Source: Adiantum capillus-veneris
Taxonomy: Eukaryota; Streptophyta; Polypodiopsida; Polypodiales; Pteridaceae
DNA: 64,000 nt
Assembly: GCA_014529385.2 (NCBI GenBank)
Contig: CM043959.1
Span: 91,801,529 to 91,865,528, forward strand
Direction of reading: 5' to 3'
Made by a program: the position numbers and the translations under genes. This document shows positions 45,279-58,390 of the stretch, in pieces. The first letter of the stretch is position 1; each line of letters opens with the position of its first letter. Under the pieces are notes generated by a model that did no database searches, was not told the DNA's origin, and saw only the letters and a program-made list of their open reading frames with translations.

Positions 45279-46942
45279 GAATGGACCCGTGGTGCAACAC
45301 CTCTTCTTGGTCCTTGATCTCTGGTGGGTCTTCAATAATTGCTTCTTGAGGTGGCTCTCCTTTGTAAGGCTTTAGTAGGCTCACGTGAAAAGCATTGTGT
45401 ATGAGCCAATGGTTGGGCAACTTGAGTTGATAGGCCATCTCATTGATTGGCCTAAGAATCTGAAAGGGACCATAGTACCTTTTTGCGAACTTAGCATAGT
45501 ACTTTTGGTGTCCTATAGCATTCTTGCATGTTGTGTGCCTTAATCGAGCCTTGGGAAATTTAAGCAAGACCCAATCATTTTGTTTAATGGTTAGGGCTCT
45601 TCTGTGCTTAGCAGCAGTAGCCTTTTGCCTTTGCTAAGAGATGGATATAGCATCCTTAATCTTTTGGAAAGATTCTTGTAGGTCTCGGTTATATTCATCT
45701 GCAGCAGCGAAGATCTTCCCATGTACCTTGAGTAGAAGGGGACTTTTTTATGTTCCCTCTATCACCTCAAAAGGTGCTTTTCCCGTGGAATTATGTACAG
45801 TGTTATTGTAAGCATACTCCACTAAGGGTAGTTCTCCCATTGAGACTTTTGATCTAGTTCTGTGACATAAGCTTTTAGTAGATCAAGAATTGTTAGGTTA
45901 ACTATTTCACTTTGGCCATCCGTTTGGGGATGATAGGTAGAAGAGAAATTTAGCCTTGTACCTAAATTCTCAAAGAGACCCTTCTAGAAGTTACTGGTCA
46001 TTCTATGATCTCTATCCGACATTATAGACATTGGCAAGCCATTGTGTTTGAAGATTTGTAAACTTGTCTACATATTTGTGAATGGATTCGTAGGGAGCGA
46101 GCTTCAAAACTTTGCCATTCGGTGAGTACTTTGTCTTTGGCATCGGTAGCCAAAAACTGCTTCATGATGGAAGCTCTTAAAGCTTTCCATGTTCGTGGAG
46201 TTTCACCGTTTGCTTGTAGGCTAGACCACCATTGCCTGGTAGACTTTTGAAAATGTATAACTACATGACATAGCTTAGAGGACTCTGTGAAGCCCTCATC
46301 TCCAAACACCACTTCAAATTGCTAGATAAAGGCCAAGACTTTGTCCGTAGCACCAAAGGTGCCATCGTAGGTAAGCAAAGAGATGTTCTTTCCTCCCTCT
46401 TTGAACTTTTTGAGCTTGGACGACCTCTTCTAGGCGGCATAGGATTTCCTATGGCCTCTTCTTTCAGGTGGTTCGAGAACTGCACCATCACTTTCTTCAG
46501 AAGAGGAAGAGTATGAGGAGGATGGAGAAGAGGGTGGCCTTTTTCTCACCTTTTTCTTCCCTTGTTCCTCCTTGTCTGCACCATCACTTTCTTCAGAAGA
46601 GGAAGAGGATGAAGAAGATGGAGAAGAGGGTGACCTCTTTCTCGCCTTTTTCTTCTCTTGTTTTCTTTCTTCCCTCTTTGAATTATGGTGTAGAGAAGTA
46701 TGCGGCGGTCTTATCCGTTTAGGGGGTGTTGGAGAGCATTTTACCGTCATCTTTGTGGAGCCATCTCCGCCGAGGTGGTAAGAGACTCACTTCTTTCTCG
46801 TTCTTTTGGTGGAGGCTCTACCGTTGAAATTTGGGTTCTCCTTTGTGAGGGAGATGCATCATTGAGAAGTAGGTTTTTGAGCCCTTCGTACGGATCCTCC
46901 TCTTCTTCCCTTATCTGAGAGAGTCCTCTTTTGGAAGTCCCA
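45279..46942 (-). mobile_element. G3: Ty3/Gypsy remnant, minus strand, gag and integrase parts only
   Basis: Integrase (45280-46030) shows the D-side block DRDHRMTSNF, YHPQTDGQSEIVNLTI, NYPLVEYAYNN, and the C-terminal words KYYAKFAKRYYGPFQIL and LIHNAFHVSLLKPYKGE. Gag (46031-46750) has RQWWSSLQANGETPRTWKAL and MKQFLATDAKDKVLTEWQSF, then a serine/lysine-rich tail coded by repeated tcttcttc words. The sequence is clearly different from G1 and G2. No LTR was assigned. Confidence 0.8.
46490..46680. repeat. internal duplication in G3 gag region
   Basis: A block with caccatcactttcttcagaagaggaagag occurs twice (about 46480-46560 and 46578-46660), giving two serine-rich SSSSEESDGA stretches on the minus strand. 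Confidence 0.8.
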
Positions 46943-47075
46943 TGTAAGACCGCAGGTGGTTAGGCATACTCATCTCCTCCCAGCCTCCCTACTTATAGCC
47001 CTTGGCTCATGCAAGTAGGACCCCTTAACCATATGCCCTTGCCCTTGGCCTAGTCGTAGGACCCTTGTCCTGACA
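46943..47075 (-). repeat. L2 3' LTR
   Basis: About 133 bases, tgtaagacc...tcctgaca on the plus strand. It shares a gccaagggc-type core with the L1 and L3 LTRs. Confidence 0.65.
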
Positions 47076-48207
47076 TTACCTTCCCCTTCTTGGAGAAGCA
47101 TTTTCATCCTTAAAAACAAAAGTGATAATGTCTTCGTAAGAACCAAGATAAATATCTTGATTTTCCAAATTGTTGTCCTGTTATCAACTGCTTGTATCCA
47201 AGACTGCATGAATACAATAGTGCGTAGACCCAATTGATAACTCACGTGAGTACTCTAAATGAGTTACTACAACAACTAAGAGGTGTCAAAGTGCATAGCC
47301 AGGTTTCAGTCTTTCTGAAAGTACTAGAACATATAAGAATACCTCATTTCCACCTTTCATGAAAGTAACATCTTGCCTACATCAGCAGTGACCAAGTCCT
47401 TGACTTGCTGTCGGTTCGATTAGGAGGCAACCCCACCATAACTAGTGATCAAGGTTGAAAACCCGACATAAACATGCAGGGATTAAACCTAGTCACAACA
47501 GGTTTTTGGATCATGATGAGCAAACTCCAAGAAAGAGAATCTTTGCCAATTGGGTTACTTCTTGTTGCTAACGTACACTCTTAGCATATCCTTTAGCACT
47601 AAGCTCGTTGCTAACGTATGCTCTTCGCATATCCTTTAGCAGATAAATACTTACCAATGGCCCCATCTTGGCCCATCTATCTTTAGACGAGTGGTAGTAG
47701 ATATGGTGGTTGGCTTCTGCCCAACCATTAACAAATAGTCCGCCACAAAACGACTTGTAAATGTGGGGTCATGATTACTTACAAAAGTAGGGGGAAATCC
47801 ATACAAACTATACAGATTGTGATCAACCAACATGGTTAAAGAGTGAATTTGATTGAAATAAACACATACAGTTTAATCAATCTATCTACAAACACCCATA
47901 CCGAGTGCGCACCTCATATGGTAGCTGGTAGATCCACAAAAAATCTCATAGAAATACTCCACCTATGGTGCAATATGTGTCATAAACTATCTTGTCCATG
48001 AATTTGCATGCCGTTCCAAAAAAACATGTGTTAAACACTAGGTCCCATAACACCTAGTGTGCATGCTTTTAACAAAAATTCATCCGAACCCGCAATTTCA
48101 TGACTAGGCTTCCCAAATAACCACGTGAAAACCTTACAACAAAAGTTGGACCATAAGAGAATGTGAAAACTCAATCACCTCTAGGTACCAACAATGAAAC
48201 CCATGCT

Positions 48208-48433
48208 TGCTACCATATACATGTGGTAGTGATGTGTGTGAACACACTAGGACCACCAGGGCATTTTTTCCCTCTTTACGAGTTTTTTCCCCCGTGCATT
48301 GTATATACGCCCATCACTCTAGAGCTATCTATCTTTCCATTACGCACTAAGTAACACACTCTTAGTTGTGTGCCTTAAGCTTCCTTCGTCTTCTCCAAGC
48401 TGTGTGCGTTTCTTTACAACCCTAATTCCAACA
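48208..48433 (+). repeat. C2a 5' LTR and primer site
   Basis: 226 bases with a TATA-like ttgtatatacg near 48298. The primer-binding site ttggtatcagagtagg begins at 48435. Confidence 0.9.
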
Positions 48434-48755
48434 ATTGGTATCAGAGTAGGTTACCGGGCTTCGTCGCCAGCAGTTCCAGCACACGCTTGCTCACTTTCTC
48501 CAATTTTTGTGAGCTTTGGCGAGCGTTTGCAGATCGACAAAATTTTCGGGTTTAGGGCTCATTTCGGCCTCCGTTTCCACTACATGCAGGTCTGCACATG
48601 CAATTTTGTCATTTTGTGTAGAATTTTTGTCAGTGTCATTTTCTGCATAACAGGTCCTATACAGTCTATTGCAGTTTGTGCTATATAGCACGTGCTGGTC
48701 TCACTCTGTTTCTTCTCATTTCGAGCAATTTTCACATCAGGTGCATACATTTTCC

Positions 48756-50560
48756 ATGGCTATCAACAACACAGATGTGATCAAGATGTTTGCTGCTGAG
48801 GACAAATGGGATGGGGGCAATTACCCTATGTGGGCTTACATGATGCAACATGTTCTTGTGTCAAAGAACGTCTAGAATATTGTGCAGGGCATTGATGTAT
48901 GTCCTAGTTCTGAGGATGTAGGCGATGTTGAGGATGTTGCAGGTCTTGCTCTGCAAGGATTGCTGCTATTAGAGTTGTTTTGCCTACGAGAGAAGAAGCT
49001 CGTTGGGATGTAAAGGATGTGCAGGCTCATGCATTGATTGCGTAGTCTGTGAAGTGCACCATTGTTCCTCACATTCGTTCATCAAAATCTGCAAAACAGG
49101 CTTGGGATATTCTAGAAGGTCTTTATGCAAGCCACAATGAGGTTAAAATTTCTTTGCTGCATAAAGAGCTGGAATCGAAGATTATGCATGAAGAAGATGA
49201 TATGGACACTTTCCTTGCTGGTGTCAAGGATATCAATGAGCAACTTTTTTCTGCAGGTGAAGTCATTTCAAACAGTTCCCTTGTGCAGACTGTTCTTGAT
49301 GCCTTACGAGATTCTTACCAGACTTTCGCTAGTACTTGGAGACTTATGACCCAAGGAAATTCTGAAGTTGTGAAGTTTGATGCATTATGCACATTGTTGT
49401 TGCAAGAGTCTCTTTCCAAAAAACACAGGACTAGGCAGTGTGCAATTGAACAGGCTTATGTAAAGGATGTGCAGGCTCATACATTGATTGCATTGTCTGT
49501 GAAGTGCACCATTGTTCCTCACATTCGTTCAGCAAAATGTGCAAAACAGACTTGGGATATTCTAGTAGGTCTTTATGCAAGCCGCAATGAGGCTAAAATT
49601 GCTTTGATGCGTAAAGAGCTGGAATCAAAGATTATGCATGAGGAAGATGATATGGACACTTTCCTTGCTGGTGTCAAGGATATCAATGAGCAACTTATTT
49701 TTGCAGGTGAAGTCATTTCAGACAGTTCCCTTGTGCAGACTGTTCTTGATGCCTTACCAGATTCCTACCAGACTTTTGCTAGTACTTGGAGACTGATGAC
49801 CCAAGGAAATCCTCAAGTTGTCAAGTTTGATGCATTATGCACATTGTTGTTGCAAGACTCGCTTTCCAGAAAACACAGGACTAGGCAGCGTACAATTGAA
49901 TAGGCTTATGTAAAGGATGTGCAAGCTCATGCATTGATTGCGTTGTCCGTGAAGTGCACCATTGTTCCTCACATTCGTTCAGCAAAATCTGCAAAACAGG
50001 CTTGGGATATTCTAGTAGGTCTTTATGCAAGCCGCAATGAGGCTAAAATTGCTTTGCTGAGTAAAGAGCTGGAGTCGAAGATTATGCATGAGGAAGATGA
50101 TATGGACACTTTCCTTGCTAGTGTCAAGGATATCAATGAGCAACTTATTTATGCAGGTGAAGTCATTTCAGACAGTTCCCTTGTGCAGACTGTTCTTGAT
50201 GCCTTACCAGATTCATACCAGACTTTTGCTAGTACTTGGAGACTGATGACCCAAGGAAATCCTGAAGTTGTCAAGTTTGATGCATTATGCACATTGTTCT
50301 TGCAAGAGTCGCTTTCTAGAAAACACAGGACTAGGCAGCATGCAGTTGAACGGGCTTTTATTGCTTCTCAAAGAAAGGGTGGTAATAGCAATGCAACTAG
50401 TTCTTATGGTTCTGCTGCGAGTGGCAAAACTTATGTTCCCAATGCTTCTGTTGTGGCAGCAATTCGTCTGGAAATTCTGGTGATAAGGGCAAAAAGAAGA
50501 TGCGTTGTCATTATTGTAAAGCTAATGATCACTTGATCAAGCAGTGTCTTAAGTTGAAGG
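48756..50560 (+). pseudogene. C2a gag with triplicated segment and zinc knuckle, fossil
   Basis: Gag starts at the ATG at 48756 (MAINNTDVIKMFAAEDKWDG). Three head-to-tail copies of a 450-base segment follow (see repeat entry). The basic tail leads to a knuckle of the same type as in C2d (CHYCKANDHLIKQC, about 50505-50550). Confidence 0.85.
49011..50360 (+). repeat. 450-bp tandem triplication within C2a gag
   Basis: The start word taaaggatgtgcaggctc recurs at 49011, 49461 and 49911, exactly 450 bases (150 codons) apart. Each unit encodes KCTIVPHIRS through ASTWRLMTQGN and LSRKHRTRQ. C2d and C2e have one unit each. Units differ from each other by several percent. Confidence 0.95.
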
Positions 50561-50599
50561 CCAAAGAGGCTAAGAAGAAATAGGGTGGCTCCACTGCAA

Positions 50600-51830
50600 A
50601 TGCTGGTTCCACTAAAAATGCAGCCATTGTTGAGTCTTCTGTGAAAGGAGACTGTGATGCTGATGTTGATGCAGAATGGGCTTTTAGTGCAGAGTGCACT
50701 TATCATCCTGTTGTCCATGATGCATGTATGTCAGTTGCTGCAGATTCACATGTGTGGTATTTCGATAGTGGTGCTACAAAGCACATTACCTCACATCGTG
50801 AATTGTTCACCTCTCTCGAGTCTGTTCCTCATGGGAATTCAGTCACTTGTGCCAACAATGCCTCTTCAGTTCAGGGAGTTGGAAAGATTGTGCTTATTGC
50901 TACAAATGGCAATTCGTTTACACTTGTTGATGCACTTTAAGTACCTGGGATCAAGAAGAATCTTTTGTCTGTATCTGCACTTGCTAGACTTGGACTTGTA
51001 GTCAAATTTGTGGATGAGATATGTACAGTTCATGATGATCTCAGTTTTGGTGATGAAATTGTTGCATCTGGCCTTTTGTGCCGTGGACTGTAAAAGCTCA
51101 CTGTGTATGACAAGTGTGGACAAAATTTTGCAAATGCTGTTGCAAATTCAAGGGCTATTTTAGATGCAAAACTTTAGCATGCACGTTTTGGGCATCTGAA
51201 CTTTGTCAGTTTCCTGCGTTTGCAGAAATCTAATATGGTTGCTTTTTTACCGCCTCTTGAAGAACCTGTCAAACATGTTTGTGAAGGCTATATTTTGGGT
51301 AAAATGTAGCGTTCTAAGTTTCCAAAGGATGGTTCAGTTAGGGCCACATGCAGGTTGCAGCTTGTGCATAGTGATGTTTGTGGGCCCATGCAAACTCCGT
51401 CCTTGGGCAATTACCTATACTTTGTGACTTTCATTGATGATTACTCGAGGCATGCATGGGTATTTCCGCTTAAAGTGAAGTCCGAAGTTTTTATGTGCTT
51501 CAAACAATTTTTGGCTATGGCTGAAAATGTATCGATATGTACTATGGGCACCCTCCGTTACGATCAAGGGGGGAGTATATGTCTCATGAATTTAATGCAT
51601 TTCTGGCTAGTTGTGGGATAAAACACCAATGTACAATGCCTTATACACCTTAGCAAAATGGTGTTGCTAAGAAAAAAAATAGGTCACTTACGGAAATGGC
51701 ATGATGTATGGTCAAAAGTCAAGCTTTGCCGCATTCTTTTTAGCTTGAGGCCATCATGTGTGCCACTTATGTACTTAACATGTGTCCTATGAAAGACATT
51801 ATGACACTTTGTTGCCTCTTTTCAGTGGCG
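50600..51830 (+). pseudogene. C2a protease and integrase, fossil
   Basis: Protease word WYFDSGATKHITSHRELF near 50757-50810. Integrase is marked by HVCEGYILGKM (about 51275), HSDVCGPMQTPSLGNYLYF (about 51366) and a TLRYDQGG second-aspartate block near 51553. It is clearly decayed. Confidence 0.82.
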
Positions 51831-51879
51831 GAAGTTCGAATGTAAATTCTAATGAGGCAAATGTATAGCCTATGGGGGG

Positions 51880-52906
51880 TTTCAAAAATGTTACAGATCA
51901 ACCTATTACTGATGGAGATGTACATGATGTACTTGATGAGGAAAGCGCTGAAAATGAGCAGGTTGGAGGTATGCCAAAATGGCTGTGCACATTTTACGTG
52001 ACAATAAATTGGATGCACCTTTGTCTAGTCGTACTCGTTCAGGCTCTTGCCATGCATCATATGCATCAAATTGTTATGCTTTGGTTGTGTCTAGCTTACA
52101 TGATGTTGAGGAACCTCTGTCTTTTGATGAAGCACAAAATTCAGAAAATTGGATGGCTGCCATGCAATCAAAATATGATGCACTTATAGAAAATGACACA
52201 TGGACTTTATGTGATTTTCCTCATGGCAAAAAGACCATTGGTATGAAGTGGGTTTACAAGTTGAAACACAAGCAGGATGGTGAGATCGATCGCCATAAGG
52301 CTCGACTTGTTGCAAAGGATTATGCACAACAAAAAGGCATAGATTATGAAGAAACTTTTGCTTCCACTTGTCGTATGACTACTGTGCACTTCTATGTGTA
52401 TTGGCAGCTTATTTTGGTTGGGATGTACATCAAACAGACATTGTTACTAATTTCTTGAACGGTGACATATTGAGGAAGTTTATGTAATGTAGCCTCATGG
52501 TTTTTTCGTGAAAGGACATGAGGACAAAGTCTGCAGATTTAAGAAGGCTTTGTATGGGTTGAAGCAATCTCCTCGTGCTTAGTATGAGAAAGCTGACACT
52601 CATTTGGTCAAACGAGGCTTTTGTAACAGTCCAACAGAAAGCACATTGTATATAAAGCGTGAGGGTGATATACTTATCATTGTGGTTCTTTATGTAGATG
52701 ATTTGCTGATCATCACTGGACCAAATGAGGGACGTATTGCTGAATTTAAGGCTGATTTGAATGCTACTTTTAAGATGAAAGATTTAGGGCTGTTGCATCA
52801 TTACTTGGGTATAGAGTTTAAGCAGTGTGATGGTGGTATTGCCTTGTGTCAAAAAATTTACATAGAGACATTGCTATGTATGTTTGGACTTGAGGATTGC
52901 AAGCCT
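51880..52906 (+). pseudogene. C2a linker and reverse transcriptase, fossil
   Basis: FDEAQNSENWMAAMQSKYDAL, then MKWVYKLKHKQDGEIDRHKA and ARLVAKDYAQQKGIDYEETF, a GLKQSPRA block and LYVDDLLIITGPNEG. The text continues after C3 at 58391. Confidence 0.85.
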
Positions 52907-53098
52907 TGTTGGGGTATAAAGCCCAATGTGGTCGCCCAGGTAAGTGGGCGGGCCGCCAGGTATGTACACATATTCTTTTGTAAAAACCTAATCAGAACTC
53001 ACTATGCTCTACACATTACAGTAGAGCGAGTTCACCATATCGTCGTGCTCTTCTTCTCGCACTCTCTCTCGCGTCGCACTTCCGCCCGTACTCCTTCA
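52907..53098 (+). repeat. C3 5' LTR
   Basis: TGTTGGGGTATAAAGCC...CTCCTTCA; a TATA-like gtataaagc lies near its start. The primer site tggtatcagagc begins at 53101. Confidence 0.95.
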
Positions 53099-53100
53099 AC

Positions 53101-54125
53101 TGGTATCAGAGCTCAGATCGAGGCTTGGGGCAGCATTTGCAGGTAGCCAGAGTCACCTACTCAGATTGGAGTGAGATTCGACATGCGAAGACACGGCCAC
53201 CGTTCGGCTTCGACAAAGATCTGCGCAGGCCAATTTCGACTACGTGGTCTCGACGGGTGCAGATCCGACTCTGCAATTTTGGGGTTTCGGTCTACGACTG
53301 CAAGTGTTGAGGATATCTGCACTTCCAGAGTGCTGCTTTGTGGCTATCTACACAACGAAGGACGACTTACAGTTCTTGGAGGCGTGTCACATACGACACG
53401 GGCGCACCTACACACAGACTGTAGGCGACATCCACTAGTTCATCAGGTAGCTTGTGTTTGCTGCTTGATATTCCAGATTTCATCCTGACATTGCGGGTAC
53501 TACCACATGGGATGTATTGTCAGAGATGATGTATGTCTGTTGAGGGTTTGCTGGCTGTGAGTCACGCAGCAAACAACCGCCGCAGTGGTTACAGTATACA
53601 GTGGGAAATTTGTGGATGTATGACTTTGTGGGAAGTCTATGTACTGTTAGATTTATTGCAGCCTTTGTTGAGGGTCGAGTGAGGCTTTATTGAACTGGGG
53701 GATTCTCGAATGTTGAGATCCTTTCGGTGATACAGGTCTTGGAGCGATCCCTCGAGCACCCTTAGATAGGTAGCTAGGATGTATTGACTGTGAGTTAGAC
53801 AGTTGGGATTGCATCTTTGCTTTACTGCCGTTGAGGTATTGTCGCAGTCTATGCTTACAGGACAATGACAGGACAATGAGAGATAGTACAGGTGCAGGAC
53901 AGGTTTACCCACAGCTTACAGTGTTAGAGAGACAGTGGTTTTTTCAGCTGTTTTTGGTCTGTTTTTAGTACACCAGAGCCATTTACAAAGGAGACTGCCA
54001 AAATTTTTGCAGAATCTGAAGCTTTATTGGTTCATTTGATAGGTTGATATTGGTTCAGAGGTCAGTTTACAAGAGAAACTCTGCCGAATTTTTCCCAGGA
54101 AAGTAAACTACTGTGAAGCGTAGCT
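53101..54125 (+). other. C3 untranslated leader
   Basis: About 1 kb between primer site and gag start with only short open frames. It contains a caggacaatga word repeated near 53860-53880. No conserved protein. Confidence 0.6.
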
Positions 54126-54960
54126 ATGGCTGGATCACACGACACTGCTCTTTACAATATCAAGAAGCTGGATGGAACCAATTTCCCATTGTGGAAGAAG
54201 CAGATTTGGCATGTGTTGGTACAAAAGAAGCAGATAAAACCTATAAAGCTCAAGGGGATAAAACCACAAGATATGGACGAAGATGAATGGAGCGAAATGG
54301 ATGAATTGGCACTTTCTACCATTATGCTGACTTTGGTAGAAAGCGTTTACTTCAATGTAGCAGACGAGATGTCGGCTTATCAAGCATGGACAAAGCTGAG
54401 TGATCTTTATGAGAAGCAGAGTGCAGCTTCACAGGTATACTGGCTTAAGAAGCTTGTTGACTTGAAGATGAAAGAAGGGACAACTATGTCCAATCATCTG
54501 AATGAATTCAACACCATCTACAGTCAGTTGTCAGCTCAAGGTGTCAAGTTTGATGAACCTGTTAGAGCTATGTTCCTGTTGATCACATTGCCGGAAAGTT
54601 GGGACACTTTTCGCACAGCTTTGAGTAATTCTGCACCTCCAGATGGTTTGACCATAACAGGTGTAGAAGGCAGTCTGCTTACTGAAGAAACCAACAGAAA
54701 GACAATGGACAAAGGCAAAGGAACAGCCTTAGTTGTTAGGGGAAGGACCAAAGAAAATTACAAAGGTGGAAAGAGGGATCAGTCTCGTAGCAAGTCCCGC
54801 AGTGCTAAAGGCAAGAGTGACATAGAATGCTACCATTGTGGCAAGAAGGGTCACATGAAAAGAGACTGCAGAGAATGGAAAGCAAAAAAAGGCAAAGAGA
54901 AAGCAGAAGACCATGGTGAGAAGAAGAAGTCCTCAGTGAAGATTCAAGAAATAAATGTGA
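54126..54960 (+). pseudogene. C3 gag with CCHC knuckle, fossil
   Basis: ATG at 54126, MAGSHDTALYNIKKLDG, then the Copia gag entry NFPLWKKQIWHVL, the WTKLSDLYEKQSAASQVYWL block of the UBN2 family, and ETNRKTMDKGKG with a basic RSKSRSAKGK stretch. The knuckle CYHCGKKGHMKRDC lies at 54828-54870. Confidence 0.92.
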
Positions 54961-55059
54961 CAAACACTGTTGCAGAGGATGACAGTCTAGTGTCAGGAGA
55001 TATCTACTTCTTGAAAAATACAATGGACTCAGCTCTTCTTACAGCATCTGATGGAAATG

Positions 55060-56200
55060 CACTGAGTGACTGGATTATAGACTCAGGGGCATCACTTCAT
55101 GTGTCTGCAAACAAGGAGTGGTTTACCTCTTATGTGACCACTAAAGATCATGTTCGGCTAGGCAATGGGCAGACATGTGAGATCTTAGGTGTTGGAGATG
55201 TTCAATTGAAGTTTCAGAATGGCTCTTCTTTCACCCCAAAGAATGTGAGACATGTTCCCGCAATTACAAAGAGCTTGATCAGCACAGGTTTACTTGATGA
55301 TGCTGGCTACGTCACCACTTTTGGACAGAATATGTGGAAGATATCCAAGGGTTCTATGACGGTAGCACATGGAGTAAAGTCTGGAGGACTTTACATGATT
55401 TATGTATCAAATGTCTCTAAAAATGTAATCAATGTAACCGAGCAGCCGAACGTTTCTTTGTGGCATAGCCGGTTAGGACATATGTCCAAGAAGGGAATGG
55501 AAATCTTGTCTCGTTCTGGTTATTTGCCTGGCTTGTCATTTAATGATTTTGAATTCTGTGAACATTGTCTGTATGGTAAGCAAACACAGCAGCCACATAA
55601 GCATAGAAGCAATAGAAGAGATACACAGTTGGCACTTGTTCATAGTGATTTGTGTGGACCTATGCCTAACCTATCTCTAGGGGGAGCTTCTTACTTTATG
55701 ACATTTATAGATGATTACTCGAGGAAAGTATGGGTTTACTTTCTCAAGCACAAGGATGAAGCGTTTAGTGTTTTCAAAACGTTTGTGACACTTGTGGAGA
55801 ATCAGAGTGGCAAGAAGCTTAAATGCTTACGCACTGACAATGGTGGAGAGTATGTTTCAAAGGCCTTTCAGGACTTTTGTGAGTCAAAAGGTATAAAACG
55901 TGAACTTACTGCTCCTTACAATCCTCCTCAAAATGGTGTTGCTGAGAGGATGAATAGGACCATACAAGAGAAGGTCAGAAGTATGTTGTCTAATGCACAA
56001 CTGCCAAATGGGTTTTGGGCTGAAGCTGTATCAACAGTTGTTCATCTTATAAATAGATCTCCAAGCAAGGTTTTGCAGAAGGATTCAATGGCAGAGATGG
56101 TATGGTGAGGCAAAATGCCCTCATACAAGCATCTTAGAGTCTTTGGCTGTGAGGCATATACTCATGTTCCAAAGGAATTTAGGAACAAACTTGAGCCAAA
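55060..56200 (+). pseudogene. C3 protease and integrase, fossil
   Basis: Protease WIIDSGASLHVS near 55072-55110. Integrase finger LWHSRLGHMSKKGMEIL (about 55460) and CEHCLYGKQ. Core with LVHSDLCGPMPNLSLGG (about 55637), RTDNGGEYVSKAF (about 55832) and NPPQNGVAERMNRT, so all three catalytic acidic positions are visible. The C-terminal LRVFGCEAYTHVP block follows. Confidence 0.92.
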
Positions 56201-56439
56201 GAGTAGAAAGTGCATCTTTCTAGGCTATGGTAATTCTAGTGAGATGGGGTACAGACTTTCGGATCCCGAATCCAGAAAGGTTATCCGCAGCAATGATGTT
56301 CACTTTAATGAAGCCAAATATCATTCTAAACCAGAGAGGGTTGAGGAGATTAGAAGAGTTGTCTTCCAAGAAGATGGACCTGCACGTGCAAGACAAAACG
56401 TCAGGGCTCAAGAGGAGCAAGGATAGGATAGAGTGGAAC

Positions 56440-58104
56440 CACAGGTTGTGGCTGAGCCTGAGCCACCTATTTTGCATAGATCTGGACGTATCACACGACC
56501 TTCTGATAGGTTTGTTCCATCTATGAACTATGTCATGTTGACTGATTGCAATGAGCCTTCATGTTACAAGGAAGCAGTGCAAATGAAGGACTCCGGGAAT
56601 TGGGAATTGGCCATGCACTAAGAGATGACAGCTCTGCATAAAAACCAGACATGGAAGCTAGTTAAATTACCACAGGGCAAAAAGGCTCTACCTTGTAAAT
56701 GGGTTTACAGGTATACGATCACCGCTCATGATAGTCAGCCAAAATACAAAGCAAGGCTTGTTGCCAAGGGCTTTAAGCAAGAACAAGGCATGGACTTTGA
56801 TGAAGTCTTCTCTCCGGTGGTCAAGATGACTACATTGAGATGCTTTCTTGCATTGGTTGCCATATTAGATTTGGTGTTGCACCAAATGGATGTCAAGACA
56901 GCGTTCTTGCATGGTGATTTAGATGTGGAAATTTACATGCAGCAGCCCGAAGGGTTTGTTGAGAAAGGCAAGGAAGATTTGGTATGCCAGTTGTTAAAGA
57001 GTCTTTATGGCTTAAAACAATCACCGAGGGCATGGTACCATAAGTTCCACAAGTTTATGCTTTCTCAAGGCTACAAACGTAGTGAGTTCGATCATTGTCT
57101 ATATACAAAGAAGGCTAAGGATGGCAGTTGACTGATCCTTATTTTGTATGTGGATGACATGTTGATTGCTGGCAAGAACTTGAAAGAAATTTCAGCTTTG
57201 AAGTCAAAAATGGCAAAATCGTTTGACATGAAAGACATGGGTGAGGCAAGTCATATACTTGGTATGCGCATTGAGAGAGACAGATCAAAGAAGTTGATTT
57301 GGTTATCTCAAACAGAGTATATTGACAAGGTTTTCCAACGTTTCAATATGGAAGGGAAAGGCATTGAGTGTTCCATTGCCACCATATGTGAAACTTAGCA
57401 AACAAGATTGTCCCGTGTCTGAGAAAAAACAGGCTGAAATGGATAAGATTCCATATGCGTCTGCAGTGGGTAGTTTGATGTATGCAATGATTGCTACTCG
57501 CCCAGACATTGCATTTGCAGTGGGAGTAGTAAGTCGATACATGTCAAACGCATGCAAGAAACATTGGGAGGCAGTGAAAGGAATATTGAGATACCTGAAA
57601 GCTACAAAGAGTATGCGCATATGCTATGGGAGTCAGGAGCTAAGTGTAAAGGGTTTTACAGACTCAGATTATGCATGTGACTTAGACAACCGAAGGTCTA
57701 CGTCAGGGTATGTCTTTACATTGGCTGGTGGAGTAGTATCATGGCGTTCTAGATTACAAGATTGTGTTACTCAGTCTACTACAGAGGTTGAATATGTTGT
57801 AGCATCAGAGGCATGCAAAGAATCAATTTGGCTTAATCGACTAGTAACAGATTTGGGAATCAAAGAAGAGATGCCTGTGTTATATTGTGATAGTCAAAGT
57901 GCTATACAATTGGCTCGCAATCCAGTTTATCACTCAAAGACAAAGCATGTGGATGTGAAGTATCATTTCATCTGGGAAATGCTCGAGGATAAGCAACTTC
58001 AGCTTGTCAAAGTTCACACCACAGAAAATCCTGCTGATCAACTTACAAAAGGACTTCCCTCAAAGAGCTTTGCACATTTTCGCAAGCAGTTAGGTGTAGG
58101 GTAG
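56440..58104 (+). pseudogene. C3 reverse transcriptase and RNase H, fossil
   Basis: RT: LPCKWVYRYTI, KARLVAKGFKQEQGMDFDEV, HQMDVKTAFLHGDLDVEIYM, KSLYGLKQSPRAWYHKF and YVDDMLIAGK (about 57144-57170). RNase H: ARPDIAFAVGVVSRYMS-like text, GFTDSDYACDLDNRRSTSGY, STTEVEYVVASEACKESIWL, YCDSQSAIQLARNPVYHSKT and the final DQLTKGLPSKSF. The sequence is typical of the Tnt1-94 group. Confidence 0.92.
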
Positions 58105-58193
58105 TACATCACTTCTCTACATCTCTTGTATATTAGCTTTTATAGTAGCTTCTCTCACACTTAAAGTACCACATTGGACTTTAAGTGGGAGGT

Positions 58194-58385
58194 TGTTGGG
58201 GTATAAAGCCCAATGTGGTCGCCCAGGTAAGTGGGCGGGCCGCCAGGTATGTACACATATTCTTTTGTAAAAACCTAATAAGAACTCACTATGCTCTACA
58301 CATTACAGTAGAGCGAGTTCACCATATCGTCGTGCTCTTCTTCTCGCACTCTCTCTCGCTTCGCACTTCCGCTCGTACTCCTTCA
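58194..58385 (+). repeat. C3 3' LTR with polypurine tract
   Basis: 192 bases; polypurine tract ttaagtgggagg just before it. Confidence 0.95.
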
Positions 58386-58390
58386 AGCCT

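Larger units (their letters stand above)
52907..58385 (+). mobile_element. C3: Ty1/Copia element, Tork (Tnt1-94-like), young, near whole but broken
   Basis: LTRs 52907-53098 and 58194-58385, 192 bases each with three differences (about 1.6%). A perfect 5-bp target duplication agcct lies at 52902-52906 and 58386-58390. PBS and polypurine tract (aagtgggaggt) are present. The first open frame runs unbroken from gag into integrase (54126 to about 56100). The whole coding part has about five breaks. With C1 it is the youngest insertion here. C1 and C3 share LTR start words and the accacattgg-ctttaagtgggagg 3' block, so they are related subfamilies. Confidence 0.96.
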
